64,000 bases of DNA. Origin: Argentina anserina (taxonomy: Eukaryota; Streptophyta; Magnoliopsida; Rosales; Rosaceae). Shown piece after piece: positions 21,373 to 33,212 of the stretch. How positions within the stretch are numbered: position 1 is the stretch's first letter; every line of letters starts with the position of its first letter. The DNA is taken from NCBI RefSeq assembly GCF_933775445.1, contig NC_065878.1:3246001-3310000 (forward strand). The letters are read 5' to 3'. The notes beneath the pieces were generated by a model. That model was not told where the DNA came from and made no database searches. It worked only from the letters and a program-made list of their open reading frames with translations. The translations under genes were made by a program, and so were the position numbers.

Positions 21373-23569
21373 AGCGATGGCATTCTGGGTAAGTTTTTCT
21401 TTCAATTAAAAAAAAAGAAAGTTTTTCTATTTCACTTTTCTCTCGTCGGTGTAGTAGGCCCTAAAAAAATTGTATGATCAAGCAACACAAATATTAGCCA
21501 GCAAAATATTTTGATTTCCGATATTTCAAAAAAAAAATTCCCTTAAAAAAATTAAAATATTTTGATTTCCTTCTAAATATTTAGGCCACGTTGAGTAATG
21601 TTTTTGAAAACAATTTTCAAAAAATGAGTTTCAAAAATGAAAATGAAAAAGTGAAAACATCTAATTAATATTTTCACTTTTTTTAATCAAATACAACAAC
21701 TATTGTGCTTCAATGAGTCTGTTGTGAGTTAAACTCTCAACCTCTCACTTACGAGAAGATATTTATGCCACTAGACCAACTGATACTTGGTAATAAGTTC
21801 ACTTTTTCTTTGTTAAAGTTGAAAATATTTTCAATTTTAAATTTCTCCATTTTAAGAAATATCTTAATGAATATACATTTCACACTATTGTCATTTTCAA
21901 ATATAAAAATATGAGTATGACAATGATACCGAATACCACCTAAAATATTTTTAATTTAAATATTTCCTTCAATTTAAAAACAATTTTGACAAACAAAAAC
22001 TTGTATTAACAAACGGTGATTACAACGAGTCCCAAAGATCGTACCTCTAAACAAAGGTCTACAACAAACAACACAAAGCCACAAAGGCCTAGCCGCCTAG
22101 GTACAGAAAGTAGGAACATATATTAGCATCGACGCCACCAAGAACGTATACAAGAATGAAAGCACCACTACTCGACCATGAAACAAAAACGACGACAATT
22201 GTTTTTTGAAATAGCAGATCGAGGAAGATCTCTGCCGATATCAAAGAAACCAACTCTCAAACCATCAAGATTTAGGGGAGTCAACAAAATCATTACCAAC
22301 ATGTTTTGCCGAAACAACTAAATAAACAGTGAATTGACTGGATATTCCAGATATGATTCTAGATAAACTGGAGAAAGAAAAGAACCAAGCGAGAAGATTG
22401 AAAAGGACATGCACCTGAAGGTACACATACCCTTATTGCATCGCCCCATATTAGAGTGCAAGAAATCCACTGTGACAAAGGCTTCGAAGAGCCATGCAGA
22501 ATAGGGGTATAGAAAGCTGATGGAGACCAAAAATCCCAAGTGGATTGAGATCAATTGCGAAGAAAAATAAGCAAGAGATATGCATAGATAAGCTCTAAGG
22601 AAAATTGCCGAAGATGATAGGTACAGAAGCAACCGAGGAAGGAAAAACAAAAAGGAACCTAGATCTACTATCCCCCTTACTTCAAAGCCAAAGGTACTGA
22701 TAAAATGATCGAGTCTGGCTGGAGAGAGGGAGGAAGGATGAAACCTTTTGCGCTAGGAGGCGGGTAACCACCACATTGTTTGCCTATTCGGTCATCTATG
22801 GCATTCAAGGGATTTGGTGGCCGCCTAGACGATCAACGACATTCCTCGACGGTTCTCGACAGTCTGTGGTGGTCAAAATAGGTAGAATTTTTAAAAAAGA
22901 AAATAAACTAAAATGCAATTGAAGTAAAAGAACTTCATGATGAAAATTTTATTTCGGATGATGAAACAGAATGTAAGGAAGAAGAAATAGATATTGCGTT
23001 TGAGTCCGATATCGGAAGAGTTAGGGAATGATTTGGAGAATAAAAACTTGAGATTTAGTCTTACAGTTGTTTTACAATTTACTTTTTGTTCGAATAATTT
23101 TGTATGAACTTTGAACTAACAATTTACTCAGTAGTCATATGAGGGTTTTTCAAATTTATTGTCGAACCATTGACAGAGTGAAATGGTAGAAGAAAAAAAA
23201 ATCAAGACTGAGGATATCTTCTGCATAATTGACATTTAGGAAAAAAAATCAAATAAAGCAACTTTTTATTGAAAACATGTCCGGCAGAATTGAAGCAAAA
23301 TTTACTAAATTTAACAACTGCCAAACCCAATTGATAAATTTGCCAATTCTCTTACTATTTGGATTAGGCAAATTTTTCAATATTCGATTTTTAGGGTTTT
23401 CAATCATTCAACGTTGATTTTTTTACAATTTCACCTATTGTTCGAATATTTAGCAACCCTTGTTGAAAGAGAAATCCTAGGAGGGGTTGCTATAGTAATA
23501 CCCCGAATTTATGTATCATAAGTTGTATAAATTGGTAATAAGAACCACCTAAAAACTTGCTAAGTGATC
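21373..23569. other. Intergenic, no gene recognised
   Basis: 21590-21960 resembles a low-complexity MITE rich in TTTTCAAAAATG words. 22000-22870 is less AT-rich and has a minus-strand frame (22318-22650) without a recognised domain. Nothing else is supportable. Confidence 0.35.
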
Positions 23570-24040
23570 GAGTATGATGAATACAAAAATAATTTGGATA
23601 ATAACTGTAACTTTATTGAATGATATGAGGACATATATATAGGCATTAGATAATCACAATCTCGTATGATTCGGAGTCCTAATCTATTACAGAGATGCAA
23701 ATCTATCTCTAACAGAAAACTTAATATGGTTAAGACACACATAAGGGTAGAATACTAACTCTCTCGGAATACTCCCCCTTGTGTCGCATGCCTAGGTTGC
23801 ATGTCACACAACGTTGCCTTGGTAAAAACTTTGTCAAGCAAAACAAAAACTTTTGGGTAAAACAAAAGCTTGAATGAAGGGGAAAAAAGTATAACGCACC
23901 AACTATTAATAATCTTAACATATGATGTAGACTCCACCTGAAGTTTACCAAATTTTAAAGTTCTGATAAACGAAGCATGTCAATGCTCTTCACAACATTG
24001 TAACCTCGCGCTTGATTATCAATAAATTACATTTTATTTG
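23570..24040 (-). mobile_element. Copia LTR and 3' end, minus orientation
   Basis: Read on the minus strand, 23772-24040 is the 3' non-coding end of a copia element. It has the CAAGGTTTTTACC-like motif and an AAGGGGGAG polypurine tract at 23780-23772. It is followed by a diverged LTR starting TATTCCGAGAGAG at 23771 and reaching about 23570. The LTR keeps CTATATATATG and CATATCATTCAATAA of the TGTTCCGGGAG family. The canonical TG start is mutated to TA. The left border is approximate. Confidence 0.75.
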
Positions 24041-24471
24041 TACACGTGTCTGCACTCTTATTTGTTTTCAGATTCTCGTTCTACACTTAGTCTTCTCAAT
24101 AACTATGAATGACTATCTGAAGCACCTGGAGCAGGTGTAAGCTTATTGTTCAGAATGAATCATTTTGGGACAAAAAAAAGATACATTTGGTCAAAGGAGA
24201 GATCAAATTTTCAGGTATTCATGTTAAAGATGGAGAAATTCGTCTCCAACAACACATTGTTAAGAAAACCAGCCAATTTCCAGATCAAATCCTTGATGCA
24301 AAATCCTTGCAAAGATTTTTAGGAGTTGTCAACTTTGCTAGAGACTTTATCTCTCAAGTAAATGGTCTTACTGCTTTACCCTCACCAAAAACCAGTTCCA
24401 AGAAGAAATGGTGCTTTATGGAAGACGACAGTAATACTGGCAAAAAGATCAAGGAGTTAACCTAAAGTCTA

Positions 24472-24485
24472 CCCCCCCCCCCCCC
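24472..24485 (+). repeat. Homopolymer C14 run
   Basis: About fourteen consecutive C residues lie inside the pararetrovirus remnant, between the RT thumb and the RNase H part. They break the frame. The exact length may reflect sequencing error. Confidence 0.8.
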
Positions 24486-26395
24486 TTACAGCTGCCTGAA
24501 GAAGGAGATTTAATTCATCTTGCAGACAGATGCAAATGATTATTAGAGTAGTTCTGGCCATGACCTCAGATACCAATCAGGAAAATATTTGGAAGTTCCT
24601 ATCAGGAAAGTTTAATGCGGTAGAATTAAATTATTCCACTGGGAATAGAGAGGTGATAGCTCTGATGAATAGCATCAAAGGCGACGAAGCATTCCTAGGA
24701 GATAAATTTGTAGTTAGAACTGACAACAAAAGAGTTAAAATTTTAGAAACTACAAATTAACTGATGCAACATATAGAAGGGGAGTATCGAGGTGGCAATT
24801 GTTTTCATCCCAGTATGAATATGATGTGGAAATGATTGTAGGTAAGAAGAACTTCTTGCCAGACGCTATTACAAGGAAAATGACAACATTCAGAAGAGAA
24901 GACGGAGACGAATATGACAAACGAAATCCCAAGAGCAGAAGTTCGGAACCTCAGAGTCTTTGGAACAGATACAAAAAAAGAGACAAGACCGTTAGACCTC
25001 TACATGACGGATCATGTTTCCAAATCATTGTGTCTTATGAAGCAGCTGCATCCACTCCGACTAAGACTGAAAACAAGATTCAACCCGGCGGTTGGGATCA
25101 AAAGTCCGAGAAAGGTACTGAAGCATCTGATGAATAAGAAAAACTCAAAAAAGAATATTTGTTGTGTCCCAAGGATACAACCTTAACTGACCGGTCTCAG
25201 GATAAAATGCCAGCTAGCCCGTCTCAAAGGGCAAACGGTAAAAGTTTATCAGGTCCGTTAAATGCTGCTGCTTTGCCAAAAAGTAGAATAGCCCCTTTTA
25301 GGGGAAAAATAGTTGAAGTCACTAGAAAGAAAAATGTTTATGGCTAGCATTTGAAGATATTCAAAAAACCAGTATTCAAAACGGAGAAGCTATTGGCTTT
25401 CAAGCATAAGATCGTTATGGATAATGTGCTACAAGCTTTTTATGAAGAAGACCAAAAACATCTGTTGAAAAGTCTCAATGTCCTGACAGAAGAATTGTAT
25501 AGAGCCCATGAAAAATATAAAAAAAATAAAAGGAAAAATAAAATTAGAAGGAAGGCGATGCAATGATCAAGTATGTGGAAGGTCTTGAAAACGCGTGAGT
25601 TCCTATTTCATCCCTAAAGATATTAGCTTGGTGGGAATTTCACTATAAAATCAGAGATAGTAAAATGCTTCCTTCAACCTTGGCAATAGTTTCTAGCCCA
25701 TATTATGGGAGATATCTTGTAGATGTTCAAGCCGAGCACCCTTAGAAGCAGAAGCTATGGCTCATTAAGAATGGTTTGTGCACAATCTTTGGACAAAGTC
25801 AAATGAGGACCTGGAGAGTTTTCCAGAAATCATAACTCTGGCAGTAAAGAACATTCATCTAGATGGATGCATCTTGAGACTGAAATTCATTTCTACCCAT
25901 CCGGAATGGGAAGTGTTGGATGGACGCAAAAGTTACATTTCTTCATATTACTATGTGATAATTATTTAGGGTCGGATCAAGAGTTCAAAAGATTCAGGAA
26001 AAAATGGTAATCCCAACAATAGCATTTCGTAGATGAAAGCCATGGCCATTATGTGCATCAAAAACATGGTCGAAGAGATTATGAGTCAAGCCTTTTAGCT
26101 AGTGGAGAAAAAATCATAATCACATGCTATAATTGTCCTCCACCAGATGCCTATGATTTCTTCTGTGCCATCATGAAAAATAAAATAGATGGAACTCTAG
26201 AAATCACTGCATGGCTAAAGAGAGTAGAGAAAGAGAAAGAATATATGATTCCTTATCTTTTTTCCTATGACTTAGATCTCGGTGAAAAACAAGATACATA
26301 GTAAGAAAGTGACCATGAAGGCCAAGATTCTTTGGCAAAAACTGATTGTGCAGATAAAGAATATTACAATGTCAAAAATATGATGGAAAAGTAAG

Positions 26396-26511
26396 AGCTA
26401 CCGACGCATCCAAACAAGGAACGTGAACTGTCGATGCATCCAAACAAGGAACGTGAGCTGCCGACACATGCAAATAAGGAATGTGAGCTGCCGACACATC
26501 CAAACAATAAA
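26396..26511 (+). repeat. Four 30-bp tandem repeats upstream of a TATA box
   Basis: The unit is AGCTGCCGACGCATCCAAAC followed by AAGGAACGTG, at 26396, 26426, 26456 and 26486, with point changes. The array lies 130-245 bp upstream of the TATATAAGG box in the pararetrovirus remnant, where an enhancer would be expected. CGACGCAT and CGACACAT resemble as-1-type (TGACG) cores. Confidence 0.75.
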
Positions 26512-26639
26512 AACGTCTCTTTCTGCTTTTGTGAAATAATTTGCCGACGCATAATGATAACCAGCTTTAGAAACAGGAGAAGATTCTTTGTCGTCCATTT
26601 TGAAAAGCGAGTTCGGTTTGATGCTTAGAGTCTGAGCTC

Positions 26640-26648
26640 TATATAAGG
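26640..26648 (+). promoter_or_regulatory. Promoter-like TATA box of the caulimovirid remnant
   Basis: TATATAAGG, followed by a GAGTAAGAGC stretch, resembles the pregenomic RNA promoter core of caulimovirids. The position downstream of the last coding fragments and the 30-bp repeat array fits. Activity cannot be judged from sequence. Confidence 0.5.
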
Positions 26649-26660
26649 AGTAAGAGCTTC

Positions 26661-27282
26661 TTTGGGAATGCAAACGTTGGAAGGGAGAAAAATCAGAAGA
26701 TTGTGGCATAGTCTCAAAACGAAAGAGTATCATTCTATTAAGTGTTCTGAGAATAAGAGTGTATAGATAGCTTGAGTGTCAGGGTGTTTAATGATTGTGT
26801 GAAATATCCTTATGTTATATAAATCTAGTGTGGTGTGCATTTTTCATGTAAGTTTGTATTTTAATTATGAGTAGCTAAACAATTATAGTTGTTTACCTAA
26901 GAGGAAGGCTCTGAGTTTTTATGTTTGTATTATGTAGAATAAATAAACTCTATCTGGTGCTCTAAAATCTGTTGCAAAAATATTTAGTTTTACTTGAAAT
27001 TTTCTATCCTTGCATATGAGCATTTGTATTTTTCATCTGTGTTTATTCTGTTTTATTAGAACCCATTTTTTCCCTTTCGAAGACAGTAGTGATTTCGCCA
27101 AAAAAATTAACCGTTTAGACAAGGAGCTCAATTAGATGAAAATTATTGACATGTGTGAAGGCTAGTTCCTAGGAAAAAAAAGATAGGTTCATATTACAGC
27201 AGTAATAAATTTTTACTATCTAGATTTTACATATTATCACTATTCACGGTATTGTGGATGGTTACTGTTCACTACTGTTTTA
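26661..27282. other. Possible caulimovirid leader, then unresolved sequence
   Basis: This AT-rich stretch lacks long frames. It could be the 5' leader of the pararetrovirus transcript. I did not find a clear initiator-tRNA primer-binding site (TGGTATCAGAGC). Confidence 0.3.
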
Positions 27283-29703
27283 TAGGGCTCGTCAACGGAT
27301 CGGGCTCGGCCCGGCTCGGCCCATGAGTGGTGGGCTCATAAATAAGTGGCGGGCCACGCCGGGCCGGGTATTTTTACAAATACGAAGATCCAAGTCTGCC
27401 CACCTAAAGCGGGTCTTGCAGCGTTTTGCGGGCCGAGCCTTGTGCGCTTATATTAGAAGAAAAAAAAATATAATACTCTAATTTAAAGGTTTCAAATAGT
27501 ACAAAATTTATTAAAAAAACATCCTAAAAAAGTTACAAATAAATTCTAATTTCGAAATATTTTCAATCGACACCAATAGATGTGATCGATGTATATATTT
27601 AGGGACCCTACAAAACATTTATCCGTTTTGAACATGGTTTGACCGTCCGTATTTACGGTTAACCAAAAAAGAGGCGTTTTCACATAATAAAACGGCATTG
27701 ACCGAGACTTTGCTAAATGAGTTTCCTCAGTACGACAGTGCACGATAGGTAACAAAAAGTATGTGATTTCAGATATGCAAACGGCTTTCGGCGTTCGCAT
27801 CTTTTTAATGGATCCTCCCTTATGGCACATTAGTGGTTTTTGATTTACCGGAAATTCCGATGGTTAAACGAGATGTGAAATGAATGAAATTTTTACAGGG
27901 TCACTAAATATATATACCGATTACATCGGCTGGTGTCGATCGATCCCGAGAAGTTTCCTTCATATAGTCGTTTTCATAATGTGTTAGTTTTATTATAAAA
28001 CCTAATATAAAGGTTATAATACATTAGTGGACACTTTGGAGATCAATAACTCCAGTTCGAAATATGGTCGATCGACACCAGCAGATGTGATCAGTATATA
28101 TATGTAGGGAATCCGTTAAAATTTCATCCGTTTTGGACATTGTTTAACCATCCGTATTGACCGGGGGCTTTCCTAAATGAGTTTCCTTGGTGCGACCGCA
28201 CATAATCAGTGAGAAAAATTAGGTGATTTCAGATATGTAAACGGCTTTCGGTGTTCGCATATTTGTAATAGGTCATCCCTTGGGGCATATTAGTGGAGTT
28301 TTCAATTTACCGAAAATTTTGATGGTCAAACGAGGTACGAATTGGATGAAATTTTTACAGGGTCACTAAATATATATACCAATTACATCGGCTGGTGTCG
28401 ATTAATCCCGAGAAGTTTTTTTTATATAACCGCTTCATAATGCGATAGTTTTATTCTAAATCTAATATAATGGTTATGATACATTAGTGGACACTTAAGC
28501 GATCGCCAACTCCAGTTCGAAATATCGTTTATCGACACCAGCAGATGTGATCGGTATATATATTTAGGGTCCCCGTAAAAATTTCGGCCGTTTTGGACAT
28601 GGTTTGACCGTTCGTACCTACGGTGAACCAAAAAAGAGGCGTTTTGACATATTGAAACCGCATTGACCGGGGTTTTGCTAAATGAGTTTTCTCAGTGCGA
28701 CCATGCACGATAGGTAACAAAAATTAGGTGATTTCAGATATCCAAACGGCTTTCAACGTTCGCATCTTTGTAATAGGTCCTCCCTCAGGGCACATTAGTG
28801 GTGTTTTCGGTTTACCAGAAATTCCGACGGTTAAACGAGGTCCGAATTGGATGAAATTTTTACAGGGTCACTAAATATATATACCGATCACATCGGCTGG
28901 TGTCTATATATCCCAAGAAGTTTATTTCATATAGTCGCTTCATAATGTGTTAGTTTTATTATAAACCTAATATAAAGGTTATAATACATTAGTGGACACT
29001 TCGGCGATCGATAACTCCAGTTCGAAATATGGTCAATCAATATCAGCAGATGTGATCAGTATATATATTTAGGAAACCCGTAAAAATTCGTCCGTTTTGA
29101 ACATTGTTTGACCGTTCATACCTACAGTTAACCAAAAAAGAGGCGTTTTTTGACATATTAAAATCCTCATTGACTAGGGCTTTGCTAAATGAGTTTCCTT
29201 GGTGCGACCGCACACATATGGTGACAAAAATTAGGTGATTTCATATATGTAAACGACTTTCGTTGTTCGCATTTTGGTAATGGGTCTTCCTTTATAGGAT
29301 ATTAGTTTTGTTTTCGGTTTACCGGAAATTCTAACGGTTAAAGAAGGTCCGAATTGGATGAAATTTTTACATGGTCACTATATATATATATATACCGATC
29401 ATATCGGCTAGTGTCGATCGATCCCGAGAAGTTTAATTCATATAGTTGCTTCATAATGCGATAGTTTTATTCTATGTATGTATAATATTTTGTTATTTGG
29501 CGGGCTTTTATGAGCCGGGCTTTACGTGCTTTTGGCGAGCTGGGCATGGTTTCGCAGCTCTAATTTAGGACCGGCCCTCTACCCACTAAAGCGGGCTTTA
29601 CCCATAGAAGCGGTCTTTGACGGACTTTCTCGCGGGCCGGACCGGGTAAAAGCCCATCAGGATTGCGGGCTTTTCAGATTCGTGGGCTAAATGATGAGGC
29701 CTA
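27283..29703. mobile_element. hAT-like non-autonomous element, 2.42 kb, with internal tandem repeats
   Basis: The ends are TAGGGCTCGTCA on the left and, reverse complemented, TAGGCCTCATCA on the right. Both are followed by GGGCCG/CGGGCTT-rich subterminal blocks. The flanks ACTGTTTTA and ACTGTTTA form an 8-9-bp target duplication with a one-base slip. It encodes no transposase. The interior (27552-29480) is about 3.7 tandem copies of a ~0.5-kb unit. Confidence 0.7.
27552..29480. repeat. Tandem repeat inside the hAT-like element, units ~504/460/505 bp
   Basis: Unit starts marked by TTCGAAATAT are at 27552, 28056, 28516 and 29021. Each unit carries AGATGTGATC..TATATATTTAGG, GAGGCGTTTT, CAAACGGCTTTC, ATTTTTACAGGGTCACTAAA and CATCGGCTGGTGTCGAT in the same order. 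The second unit is shorter by about 44 bp. Weakly open minus-strand frames recur once per unit (for example 27546-27830 and 28529-28720). They are most likely chance. Confidence 0.85.
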
Positions 29704-29711
29704 ACTGTTTA

Positions 29712-30956
29712 TATTCACTGTTCACACTGCATATAATATAACGATGTATTATAAAATTTTTGGTCACATGTATATCTCTAACCTCTTTAATGAAATAACC
29801 ATTCAGAAATGCATCTGAACATCGAGTACCATTCGACTTATGGTAGTATGTTTGATTGGAACATTTCAACTTTATTATGTTTTGTTTGATTCGAACATGG
29901 ACATTGATTTTTACTTACGAATGCATTGGACCTCTAAAGGCGTGTCATAATTAATCTCTCTAGTATAATTAAATCAACTAAGTGTGCACTCCTAAATAGG
30001 GTCGTCTTTTGTGTACTAGTTTTTTTTATTAATTAGATACTAGCATTCATATACGTGTTATGCACTCATGCGTAGAATTATCTTAGGAAACAAAACCTTC
30101 AAGTTACGTAATGTGAGAAAAAAAATGATTTGATTTCCTTTCTAGACTCATATGGAAATAAGAAAAGTTTTGTTAATTTCATATGAGTTTTTGTTAGATA
30201 TGGAATCTAACATTTAGAATGATTTTAGTAAGTCATTAGAATGAAATATTTGCTCAAAATTTTCATTAAAGCTTATTTATAAGGAAATAAAATACAATTT
30301 GAAAGAAAAGTAGTCTTTATCGTTTGGAATGGAAATAGAATACCACCTCTGAGTAGAGAATTCATTTAAGGCTTTAAGAGAAAATCAATTTCCAGTCAAA
30401 TTATTTTTTTATAGAATACCACATTTAAGTAGATAATTCATTTCAGGCTTAAAGGAGTCAATTTCCAGTCAAATCATTTTTTTATATTTTCATTTCAATA
30501 TTATATGACAACCAAACACCATCTAGAGATGAAAACTAAAATGAATTCATTTTCCATAGCATAATTTTTTGTTAATCAAACGAGGCCTAATTGTAGTTAT
30601 CAAATCAGACATAAAATCAACCAACCGTTAGACGATTGAATAATAATCTTAGAATTAATTTTAACTTATCACCCTAAATTTTAGACCTTCCCTCTTAATA
30701 TTTTTATTTTAATTAGTTTCCCCCTTATATTATTTTAAAAAATCAGTAAAACAAAATTCAGATTTATATATAAATTATATAGATAAATATGTTAAAATAC
30801 TCAATTTTAAAACTTCTTATAAAATTAAATGAAATTTTATTTTGATATTCTTTTAATGTTTTTGACCGTATTCAATGTTATAGAATCTGAATTTTATCTT
30901 TTCCAGTGTCATTTCAAAAATAATAAACTGATTAAATTAAAAATTAAAGAGGTGGA
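29712..30956. other. Intergenic, with a 75-bp direct duplication
   Basis: A ~75-bp unit beginning GAATACCAC and ending TTTCCAGTCAAAT is present at 30338 and again at 30413. The surroundings (30060-30600) are AT-rich and end AATCAAACGAGGCCTA, which is MITE-like. I see no gene. Confidence 0.45.
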
Positions 30957-30964
30957 CTACTTTG

Positions 30965-33204
30965 TAGGGGTGTTAATCGGTGTGAATGGTTCGGTTTTAT
31001 AGGTGATACCGAACACCAAACCGTTCTATTTATTCGGTTTGGTTCGGTTTGGTTTTTCATTTTTTTTTTCAAAAACTAATTGTGTTCGGTTTGGTTCGGT
31101 TTGGTTTTTCTCTAGTTTATATCGGTTTTTCTTTCGGTTATTTTGTAAAGAAAATCAGAGTTTCTTTCCTTGTCTATCTACTTGATTCTTAACGAAATAA
31201 AAAAAACATGCGGACAGATTTGCAAAATTCTATTTACAAGATATAGTTGCTTCACAAATGCATACAATTGCAAAAAGCCACTAAACAACTTATACCACAT
31301 TAGTAGGCATGTTGTGGTTCCAATGTCTAAAATTCAAAATATTAAATTTTGACCGTCAGATGTAATCAGCATATTTAAATACGGATATGGTAAAAAATTT
31401 ATCTAATTTTGATAAAATTTGGGTCTCGATCGATGTCGTCAACATTAACTTAATTTCATCTAATTAAGTGTGAATTCGTTCTTACCCCCTCATTTTTGAC
31501 TAGTTTTGGTGGATTCTTTCATGCACACACTCTCATATATATGTGATGTAGCAGCTCGTGTAAAATTTTCAAAAATTTTACCTTTCAGGGATAGGGCTAC
31601 CCATAGGCCCATAGGGGATAATAAGCGTAAAAATGGTTGACCGCCTCGATCGGGACACAAACGTTATCGAAAATATGTGATTTTTTTACCATAACCATAT
31701 TTCACAATATGTAACGCATCATGCGGACATATTTGCAAAATTCTATTTATAATATATAGTTACTTCACAAATGCATACATTTGCAAAAAGCCATTAAACA
31801 AGTTATACCACATTAGTAGGCATGTTGTGGTTCCAATGTCTAAAATTCAAAATATTAAATTTTTGACCGTCAGATGTGATCAACATATTTAAATAAGGAT
31901 ATGGTAAAAAATTCATCTAATGTTGATAATATTTGGGTCTCGATCGATGTGGTCAACATTAACTTAATTTCATCTAATTAAGTGAATTTATTCTTACCCC
32001 CTCCTTCTTGACTAGTTTTGGTGGATTTTTTCATGCACACACTCTCACATATATGTGATGTAGCAGCTCGTGTAAAATTTTCAAAAATTTTACGTTCCAG
32101 GGATAAGGCTACCCATAGGGGATAATAAGCGTAAAAAGGGTTGACTGCCTCGATCGGGACACAAACGTTATCGAAAATATGTGATTTTTTTACCATAACC
32201 ATATTTCACAATACGTAACACATCATGCGGACATATTTGTAAAATTATATTTATAATATATAGTTACTTCACAAATGCATACATTTGCAAAAAGTCACTA
32301 AACAAGTTATACCACATTAGTAGGCATGTTGTGGTTCCAATGTATAAAATTCAAAATATTAAATTTTGACCGTCAGATGTGATCAACATATTTAAATAAG
32401 GATATGGTAAAAAATTCATCTAATGTTGATAATATTTGGGTCTCGATCGATGTGGTCAACATTAACTTAATTTCATCTAATTAAGTGAATTTGTTCTTAC
32501 CCCCTCCTTCTTGACTAGTTTTGGTGGATTTTTTCATGCACACACTCTCACATATATGTGATGTAGCAGCTAGTGTAAATTTTTCAAAAATTTTACGTTA
32601 CAGGGATAAGGCTACCCATAGGTGATAATAAGCGTAAAAAGGGTTGACCGCCTCGATCGAGACACAAACGTTATCGAAAATATGTGATTTTTTTTACCAT
32701 AACCATATTTCACTATACGTAACGCATCATGCGGAAAAATTTGCAAAATTCTATTTATAAGATATAGTTGCTTCACAACTGCATTCATTTGCAAAAAAAC
32801 CACTAAACAAGTTATACCACATTAGTAGACATGTTGTGGTTAAAATATCTAAAATTCAAATTATTAAATTTCGACCGTCGGATGTGATCAGCATATATAA
32901 ATACAGATATGGTAAAAAATTCGCCGAATTTTGATAAATTTTGGGTCTCGATCGATAACATATTTAATTATGTATATTAAATATATTTATAAATAATATA
33001 ATTTCTTTATAATATATATATATTCGATTTTTCGGTTCAGTTTCGGTTTCTAAACATCTCAAATTAAAACCACACCAAATCTTTCGGTTTGGTGCGGTTT
33101 TTTTTACGATTTGATGCGATTTTTTTTTCTTTGATTTTTTTTTGTTATGGTTCGGTTATAGTTCGTTTTTTTTTTCGGTTTTCGATTTTCAATTAACACC
33201 CCTA
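30965..33204. mobile_element. hAT-like non-autonomous element, 2.24 kb, perfect 8-bp target duplication
   Basis: The terminal inverted repeats are TAGGGGTGTTAAT on the left and ATTAACACCCCTA on the right. Perfect 8-bp duplications CTACTTTG lie at 30957-30964 and 33205-33212. The subterminal regions are rich in TTCGGTTTGGTT words in both orientations. No transposase is encoded. The interior is a tandem array with a ~505-bp period. Confidence 0.92.
31207..32950. repeat. ~505-bp tandem repeat inside the second hAT-like element, about 3.4 copies
   Basis: Units start at CATGCGGA at 31207, 31720, 32224 and 32728 (periods 513, 504, 504). The fourth copy is cut at about 32950. Each unit includes CCACATTAGTAGGCATGTTG, GACCGTCAGATGTGATCA, GGTCTCGATCGATG and CTTACCCCCTC. 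Copies two and three are nearly identical, so the last expansion is recent. The AGATGTGATCA..GGTAAAAA..ATTTTGA sequence resembles the unit of the neighbouring 27.3-kb element. Confidence 0.92.
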
Positions 33205-33212
33205 CTACTTTG

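Larger units (their letters stand above)
24090..26660 (+). pseudogene. Endogenous caulimovirid (plant pararetrovirus) remnant
   Basis: Fragments on the plus strand match the reverse transcriptase/RNase H of Caulimoviridae. The RT thumb with an SLQRFLGVVNFARDFI-like block (24187-24465) is followed by an RNase H part with FVVRTDN (24530-24760) and a WQLFSSQYEYDVE..DAITR-type end (24799-24930). Downstream at 25159-26301 are lysine-rich and other frames in the place where these viruses carry a further protein; their identity is uncertain. Stops and frameshifts separate every piece, and nothing upstream of the RT (movement protein, coat, protease) is present. There are no LTRs, as expected. It is a dead, partial integrated copy. 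Confidence 0.7.
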
